From positions 350,893 to 414,892 of the forward strand of contig NZ_QJSR01000004.1 in assembly GCF_003217095.1 (NCBI RefSeq): a DNA stretch of 64,000 bases, in the 5' to 3' direction. This DNA comes from Rhizobium sp. PP-CC-3A-592 (GTDB lineage Bacteria > Pseudomonadota > Alphaproteobacteria > Rhizobiales > Rhizobiaceae). Positions 59,105 to 64,000 of the stretch are shown here, piece by piece. The translations under genes and the position numbers were made by a program. Each line of letters starts with the position of its first letter. Position 1 is the stretch's first letter. Below the pieces are notes generated by a model that was not told the DNA's origin, ran no database searches, and saw nothing but the letters and a program-made list of their open reading frames with translations.

Positions 59105-59698
59105 CTATTTCGGGGCCCGCTTGGCAAGGATCCGTTGCAGCGTCCGCCGGTGCATGTTCAGCCGGCGTGCCGTCTCCGACACGTTGCGTTCGCAGATCTC
59201 GAACACCCGCTGGATATGCTCCCAGCGCACGCGGTCGGCCGACATCGGGTTCTCCGGCAGTTCGGCCTTGTCGCCGTCACTCTGGACGAGGGCATTATAG
59301 ACCTCATCGGCATCCGCGGGCTTCGACAAATAGTCCACCGCACCGAGCTTCACCGCGTTCACGGCGGTCGCGATATTGCCATATCCGGTCAGCATGATGA
59401 TGCGCGTGTCGTCCCGGCAGCCGCGGATCGCCTCGATCACGTCGAGCCCGCTGCCGTCGCCCAGCCGGAGATCGACCACCGCATATTTCGGCGGATGCCG
59501 TTTCGCCTGGGCGATGCCGTCGGCAACCGATTCCGCGATCTCGACCGTGAAGCCGCGCTGCTCCATCGCTCGCGCCAGCCGGCGCACGAACGGTCCGTCG
59601 TCATCGACGATCAGCAGCGACGGATCGAGCCCGATCGCATCGTTCAATGGGTTTGCAACAGTGGCGCCGGCCGCCCCGGCATCGGCTTTCTCGCTCAT
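59105..59698 (-). CDS. actR: Redox two-component response regulator ActR (RegA/PrrA family)
   Basis: 197 residues from ATG 59698 (AAGGA 7 bases upstream; ATG 59713 is the alternative). Receiver domain with acidic pocket VDDDG, phospho-Asp76 in YAVVDLRLGDGSGLDV and the Lys of LSKPADADEV. The small Fis-type HTH output domain is highly conserved: WEHIQRVFEICERNVSETARRLNMHRRTLQRIL. ActR controls acid tolerance, respiration, nitrogen and CO2 fixation genes. Paired with actS upstream, 70 bases apart. Confident. Confidence 0.96.
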   Translation of the reverse strand: MSEKADAGAAGATVANPLNDAIGLDPSLLIVDDDGPFVRRLARAMEQRGFTVEIAESVADGIAQAKRHPPKYAVVDLRLGDGSGLDVIEAIRGCRDDTRIIMLTGYGNIATAVNAVKLGAVDYLSKPADADEVYNALVQSDGDKAELPENPMSADRVRWEHIQRVFEICERNVSETARRLNMHRRTLQRILAKRAPK

Positions 59699-59768
59699 GG
59701 CGCGATCCTTCATGTCTCTCTTATGGGTTAGATAAGGATCGGCCATCCCGGGGGAAAGGCGCAACCGC

Positions 59769-61103
59769 TCATTTCGCAGGCTTGGTGTCCATCAGATGCC
59801 GCGGCCATTCGACGCTGACGCGCGCGCCGGGTTTGTCCGGCCCCCCATTCTCGAAGACAAGCGTTGCGCCGGACCGCTCCAGCAGCGTCTTGGCAATGAA
59901 CAGCCCGAGCCCGAGCCCGCCCGCTGTATCGTCCCGCTGCCGCCGCGTCACATAGGGTTCGCCGATCCGGCTCAGAATATCGGGCGCGTAACCGTCGCCA
60001 TCGTCCTCGATCGTCACCGAGACGCGCCCGGCCGAATGCTTCACCGTCACGACGACCTCGGTATTTGCATAATCCACGGCGTTTTCGACCAGATTGCCGA
60101 GCCCGTAGAGAATGCCGGCATTGCGCGTGCCCACCGGCTCGCCCTTGCGGCCGGACGCCTCGACCAGCGTGATCTCGATGTCGAATTCCCGATGCGGCGC
60201 CAGCACCTCCTCGATCATCGAGGAGAGTGGCAGATAGCGCATATGCGCTTCGTCATTGGAGGAGAGCGTCGTCAACCGCCGCAGGATGTCGCGGCATCGT
60301 TCGCTCTGGCTGCGCAGAAGCTGGACGTCCTCGCCATATTTCGGATCGTTGCCGAGTTCGCGCTCCATTTCCTTCGCGACCACGCTGATCGTCGCAAGCG
60401 GCGTGCCGAGCTCGTGCGCGGCGGCTGCCGCCAGCCCGTCGAGCTGCGACAGATGCTGTTCGCGCTGCAGCACCAGCTCGGTCGCGGCCAGCGCCTCGGC
60501 CAGCTCGCTCGCCTCCAGCGAAACGCGATAGATATAGAAGGCGGCAAAGGCCGTGGTGGAAACGATGGCAAACCAGAACCCCACCATGAGTGCCGGCGGC
60601 ACAACGAGTACCGCGCCATCGTACCAGGGCAGGGGATAGGGCGAAAAGGCGAGCGCCGTCACGCCGGCCACGGCCAGAAGCGCAAGCGCGACACTGTACC
60701 ATTTCGGCTGCGAAGCCGAGGAGATGATGACCGGAACCGAGACCAGCGGCGCAAACGGATTGGCGATGCCCCCGGTCATATAGAGAAGCGCCGTCAGCTG
60801 CGCGAGGTCGATGCCGAGAAGCGTGAAGGCTGCGACCGGATGCAGCCGGTGGGCGGGGGGATAGCGCAGCGTCAGGTAGATGTTGACGACAGCAAGAAGC
60901 GCGATCAGCAGAAAGCAGGCGATCAGCGGCATCGGAAACCGCAGCCACAGCGCTACGATGATGATCGCGATCGACTGACCGGCCACCGCCAGCCAGCGCA
61001 GCCGCACGATGGTCTGCAGCCGGAGCGAGCGGCTGGCGGTCGGGTCGTCCGGCTCGCGCGATCCGGTTGCCGCGGTCTCTAGGGCCGTGTCCTGATGTGC
61101 CAT
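59769..61103 (-). CDS. actS: Redox sensor histidine kinase ActS (RegB/PrrB family)
   Basis: 444 residues. Six membrane segments between about 35 and 200 with the quinone-site GGIANPFAPLV loop, dimerisation helix LAAAAAHELGTPLATISVVAKE with phospho-His230, redox-active Cys270 in SERCRDILRRL, and the ATPase domain with NLVENAVDYA, IEDDGDGYAPD and GGLGLGLFIAKTLLER. The intact Cys and NPF motifs indicate a working redox switch. Start ATG 61103 immediately follows the hrpB stop (61104), so hrpB-actS-actR may be one transcript. Confidence 0.96.
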   Translation of the reverse strand: MAHQDTALETAATGSREPDDPTASRSLRLQTIVRLRWLAVAGQSIAIIIVALWLRFPMPLIACFLLIALLAVVNIYLTLRYPPAHRLHPVAAFTLLGIDLAQLTALLYMTGGIANPFAPLVSVPVIISSASQPKWYSVALALLAVAGVTALAFSPYPLPWYDGAVLVVPPALMVGFWFAIVSTTAFAAFYIYRVSLEASELAEALAATELVLQREQHLSQLDGLAAAAAHELGTPLATISVVAKEMERELGNDPKYGEDVQLLRSQSERCRDILRRLTTLSSNDEAHMRYLPLSSMIEEVLAPHREFDIEITLVEASGRKGEPVGTRNAGILYGLGNLVENAVDYANTEVVVTVKHSAGRVSVTIEDDGDGYAPDILSRIGEPYVTRRQRDDTAGGLGLGLFIAKTLLERSGATLVFENGGPDKPGARVSVEWPRHLMDTKPAK

Positions 61104-63578
61104 TCACGTTCCCCTTGGTTTCGCGCGGGCCGTCGGCGCGGCCTGCGCTGGGTCTTCCGGCCAGGCGTGCCTCGGATAGCGCCCGCGCATGTCGGCGCGC
61201 ACCTCCTTCCAGGAACCCGCCCAGAACCCGGGCAGATCCCGCGTCGTTTGGATCGGCCGCTGGCCCGGTGATACGAGTTCCAGAAGCAGGGGTATACGTC
61301 CCCCGCCGATTGCCGGATGCACGGTCAGCCCGAACAGCTCCTGCACCCGGATCGACAGCACCGGCTCTTCGCCGTCATAGCGGATCGGATGACGGTTGCC
61401 GGTTGGCGCTTCGAAATGCGTCGGCACGAGCGTAGCGAGATCCCGCGATGCGCCGGGAACGAGAGACATCAGCCCCTGTGTCAGGCTGCCCGGCTCGATG
61501 TCGCTCACGCCCCGCGCGTCCGTCTGGAAGGGCACGAACCAGTCATCGAGGCCAGCGAGAAGCGCCGTATCGGAAACATCGGGCCAGGGGTCTCCGAGCG
61601 TCCGGTGCAGGAAGCCCATCCGGTCGCGAAGCTGGCGTCCCTCCTTGGAGAACGGCAGCACATCCAGCCCCAGCATCTGCACGCCTTCCGCCAGCGCGCG
61701 CGCCGCATCCGCGCCGGTCGGACGTGCCATCGGCGTCTCCTCCAGCACGATCGCACCGATCCGCGTCACGCGCCGCGCTCGAACCTGCCGGCTCTGGCGG
61801 TCGAAGAAGGTCTCGTTCCCGGTCGTGATGGCGGACGGTAAATGCTCCTCGACATCCTCCAGCCGAATTTCTGCGGCCGAGAGAATCCGGTGTCGTCCGG
61901 CTGACCCGGTCACATCGGCGATGACGAGCATGGTGGCGCCGGAAAGACGCTCCGTCTCGGCAAGCTCCGCGCCGCGCCCGTTCGCCATCACGAACCGCCC
62001 GCGTCCACCCCGTTGCAGGGTGATCCGGTCGGGAAAGGCGCGGATCAGCAGGGCGCCGGCCAGCACAGGCCCCGCCGAGGCATTGCGCCGGACGCCAAGC
62101 CCCGATGCCATGCGCCGCGCAAGCCCGCGCGCCGCTTCGCCCCGCGGGCTCCGATCTCCGCGAAACTGCCGCAGCCGATCTTCCAGATCGACCGACGTTC
62201 CGCCAAGACCCTGTTCCGTCAGAAGCACCGCGATCTCGCAGGCCGCCATGCCCTGGCCTTCGGTGGCGGCACCCACAGCCATGGCCGCCAGCCGCGGCGG
62301 CAAGGCAAGCGCGCGAATCCGTCGTCCCGCCTCCGTCAGTCGTCCCTCGGCATCCACGGCGCCGAGAGAAGCAAGCAAGGCCCGCGCTTCGCGCCAGGCT
62401 GGTGCCGGTGGAGCATCGAGAAATGCCATGGAGGCAGGATCGGTCACCCCCCAATGCGCCAGATCGAGCACGAGACCGGAAAGATCGCTCGCCAGGATCT
62501 GCGGCGGCGTGAACGCAGGTAGTGCCGCCGTCTGGCCCGGATGCCACAGCCGGATGGCGATGCCGGGCTCGGTCCGCCCGGCACGACCGGCCCGCTGCTC
62601 GGCCGAGGCCTTGGAAACGCGCACCGTTTCCAGCCGCGTGATCCCGGTCGCCGCCTCATAGGCCGGCAGGCGCTGCAGCCCGCTATCGACAACGATCCGC
62701 ACGCCATCGATGGTGATCGATGTCTCCGCGATCGATGTGGCCAGCACCACCTTGCGCTGCCCGCCGGCGACGGGCCGGATCGCCCGATCCTGCTCGGCCT
62801 GGCTCAGCGTTCCATAAAGACCGATGATATCGGTCGCTGCGGGAAGGCGACCTTCCAACCGCTCGATCGTTCGCTTGATCTCCGCCTGACCCGGCAGAAA
62901 CGCAAGGATCGACCCCTCATCGCTGCGATGGGCCTCGATGATCGCCCGCGCCATGGCATCCTCGATCCGCTCGTTCGGTAACCGGTCACCATGCCGGATA
63001 TCGATCGGAAAGCTGCGGCCGTGGCTTTCGATAATGGGGGGATAGCCGAGCAGCGCCGCCACCCGTTCCACGTCGAGTGTTGCCGACATCACGAGAATGC
63101 GAAGATCCTCGCGCAAGGCAGCGCGCACATCGAGCGCAAGCGCCAGCCCAACGTCGGCATCGAGCGACCGCTCATGAAATTCGTCGAACAGAACGGCAGC
63201 GACACCTTTCAGCTCGGGATCATCGAGCACCATGCGGGCGAACACGCCTTCCGTCACCACCTCGATCCGCGTTCGCGCCGAGATCCGGCTGTCGAGCCGC
63301 ATGCGATACCCGGCCCGTTCGCCGATCTCCTCGCCGAGAAGAGAAGCGATCCGCCCGGCCGCCGCCCTTGCCGCAAGACGTCTTGGCTCAAGAAGAATGA
63401 TCCGCCCGTCTCCTCTCCATGGAGCATCGAGCAGGAAAGGCGGCACGAGTGTTGTCTTGCCGGCACCCGGCGGTGCCGAGAGGACGGCCAAGCCATGGGT
63501 AGAGAGAGCAGTGCCGATCTCATGCAGGACGGCTTTGACGGGAAGGTCGGGAAGGGAGGCAAAAACAGGGAATGTCAT
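61104..63578 (-). CDS. hrpB: ATP-dependent RNA helicase HrpB
   Basis: DEAH-box-like helicase of the HrpB type with unclear cellular role. From ATG 63578 (MTFPVFASLPDLPVKAVL) 824 residues. Motif I VLSAPPGAGKTTLVPPFLL, Ia RRLAARAAAGRIA, motif II LFDEFHERSLDADVGL (DEFH), motif III VMSATLDVERVAAL, motifs V-VI VLATSIAETSITIDGVRIVVDSG and SKASAEQRAGRAGRTEPG, then the helicase-associated and HrpB C-terminal domains. Immediately upstream of actS. Upstream ATGs in the open frame (63722) start in non-conserved sequence. Confidence 0.96.
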   Translation of the reverse strand: MTFPVFASLPDLPVKAVLHEIGTALSTHGLAVLSAPPGAGKTTLVPPFLLDAPWRGDGRIILLEPRRLAARAAAGRIASLLGEEIGERAGYRMRLDSRISARTRIEVVTEGVFARMVLDDPELKGVAAVLFDEFHERSLDADVGLALALDVRAALREDLRILVMSATLDVERVAALLGYPPIIESHGRSFPIDIRHGDRLPNERIEDAMARAIIEAHRSDEGSILAFLPGQAEIKRTIERLEGRLPAATDIIGLYGTLSQAEQDRAIRPVAGGQRKVVLATSIAETSITIDGVRIVVDSGLQRLPAYEAATGITRLETVRVSKASAEQRAGRAGRTEPGIAIRLWHPGQTAALPAFTPPQILASDLSGLVLDLAHWGVTDPASMAFLDAPPAPAWREARALLASLGAVDAEGRLTEAGRRIRALALPPRLAAMAVGAATEGQGMAACEIAVLLTEQGLGGTSVDLEDRLRQFRGDRSPRGEAARGLARRMASGLGVRRNASAGPVLAGALLIRAFPDRITLQRGGRGRFVMANGRGAELAETERLSGATMLVIADVTGSAGRHRILSAAEIRLEDVEEHLPSAITTGNETFFDRQSRQVRARRVTRIGAIVLEETPMARPTGADAARALAEGVQMLGLDVLPFSKEGRQLRDRMGFLHRTLGDPWPDVSDTALLAGLDDWFVPFQTDARGVSDIEPGSLTQGLMSLVPGASRDLATLVPTHFEAPTGNRHPIRYDGEEPVLSIRVQELFGLTVHPAIGGGRIPLLLELVSPGQRPIQTTRDLPGFWAGSWKEVRADMRGRYPRHAWPEDPAQAAPTARAKPRGT

Positions 63579-64000
63579 GGCCGTATGATACAGAGAGCCG
63601 TGGGAAAGTGCACGACACCACGAGGCGATCCAAAGCTCTCGTGACCGATACGATCTTGAGGAGTGCTTTGAGTCCCGGAAAGGCTGATTCCTCTTGCGTT
63701 GGGCAGCGCACTTACACGCCAAATTATCGCCAAGAGGTTATGCACCCATGAAAAACTATATTTCACAATGACTTAGAAGAAATCTTATTTTTTTGAAACA
63801 TGCCTGTTGACGAATGCTCTCTCCCGGATCTATAAACCGCACACCAACGAGGGCGGCGGCGCTGCTGGCGACCAACGAACTCGCTCTGAAGTTTCTTGAC
63901 TTTGTGGTGGGATTGTCGGTCTCGGGTTTAGGCCTCGGGCTCTTGTGTGGTTGAGTTTTGCGGTGATTTTGGCGGAAAGCCTTGATCATTTTGCGATGTG
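63579..64000. other. Gene-free stretch at the window end
   Basis: 422 bases with no open frame that resembles a protein. The left half (63700-63800) is AT-rich, and the right half, after the promoter at 63807-63835, is GC-rich with repeated GG/GC runs and many G-T-rich words, like an untranslated stable-RNA leader. It may be the leader of an rRNA operon, as found after hrpB in Agrobacterium as far as I recall. Confidence 0.4.
63807..63835 (+). promoter_or_regulatory. Strong sigma-70-type promoter, possibly for an rRNA operon
   Basis: TTGACG (63807-63812) and CTATAA (63830-63835) with a 17-base spacer match the rhizobial vegetative consensus TTGAC-N17-CTATAT well. An AT-rich upstream tract (63755-63800) could be an UP element. 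It reads out of the window with no coding sequence in the remaining 165 bases. Confidence 0.6.

Noticed and set aside
63756..63989. Minus-strand frame of 77 codons at the right end
   Set aside because: No similarity, covers a strong plus-strand promoter and has no Shine-Dalgarno; judged non-coding.

Overview
The window is a core chromosomal segment from a member of the Rhizobiaceae (Rhizobium / Agrobacterium / Sinorhizobium relatives; I cannot fix the genus). It is GC-rich, uniformly dense in coding sequence, and carries the rhizobial marker set chvI-chvG, pckA, divL, actR-actS, phaZ, a short HprK, and the order mnmE-rho-hemJ-hemE-oriC-PEP synthase regulator. I see no insertion sequence, prophage, CRISPR array, tRNA or toxin-antitoxin module. 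Gene content is almost entirely housekeeping, so the interest lies in chromosome-maintenance sites, regulatory architecture and gene order.

Layout. 1-3.3 kb (minus strand): start of mnmE (cut by the window edge), rho, hemJ, hemE. 3.28-3.69 kb: intergenic replication origin with four DnaA-box matches, an AT-rich patch and a cluster of GANTC (CcrM) sites. 3.7-7.35 kb (plus): ppsR-maf-aroE-coaE-dnaQ, with a 15/16 match to the ParB site parS spanning the maf stop codon and aroE codons 3-7. 7.4-8.5 kb (minus): secB, fxsA. 8.7-14.2 kb (plus): a Tim44-like protein, mltA, an Smr-domain gene, an XRE regulator, gyrB. 14.3-19 kb: nitroreductase (minus), HpcH/HpaI aldolase, intracellular PHB depolymerase, a DUF2852 protein and a YgjP-type metallopeptidase. 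19-24.1 kb (plus): trpF-trpB-trpA-accD-folC. 24.2-35.2 kb (minus): trxA, addA, addB, a MurU-type nucleotidyltransferase, alkB, arfB, pckA. 35.6-45.5 kb (plus): chvI-chvG-hprK-EIIA-HPr, ahcY, divL, and a tsaE-amgK fusion. 45.5-50.2 kb (minus): hisB, a DUF2628 gene, hisH-hisA-hisF-hisE-coaA. 50.4-57.6 kb (plus): hslV-GNAT-hslU, a DUF1402 secreted protein, a cytochrome P450, glcB. 57.7-63.6 kb: L,D-transpeptidase (minus), mmcB (plus), hrpB-actS-actR (minus). The last 420 bases hold no gene but carry a strong sigma-70-type promoter pointing out of the window, plausibly that of an rRNA operon.

How it works together. The segment joins replication start and segregation (oriC, parS-like sites, gyrB, DivL of the CtrA pathway) with envelope and acid/host sensing (ChvG-ChvI beside an incomplete, non-transporting PTS of HprK, EIIA and HPr), redox sensing (ActS-ActR), central carbon switching (pckA, PEP synthase regulator, glcB, phaZ), peptidoglycan recycling (AmgK and MurU), recombination repair (AddAB, AlkB, MmcB) and Trp/His synthesis. 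Compared with the order I recall for Agrobacterium and Sinorhizobium, the block pckA to tsaE-amgK appears inverted here, separating amgK from murU.
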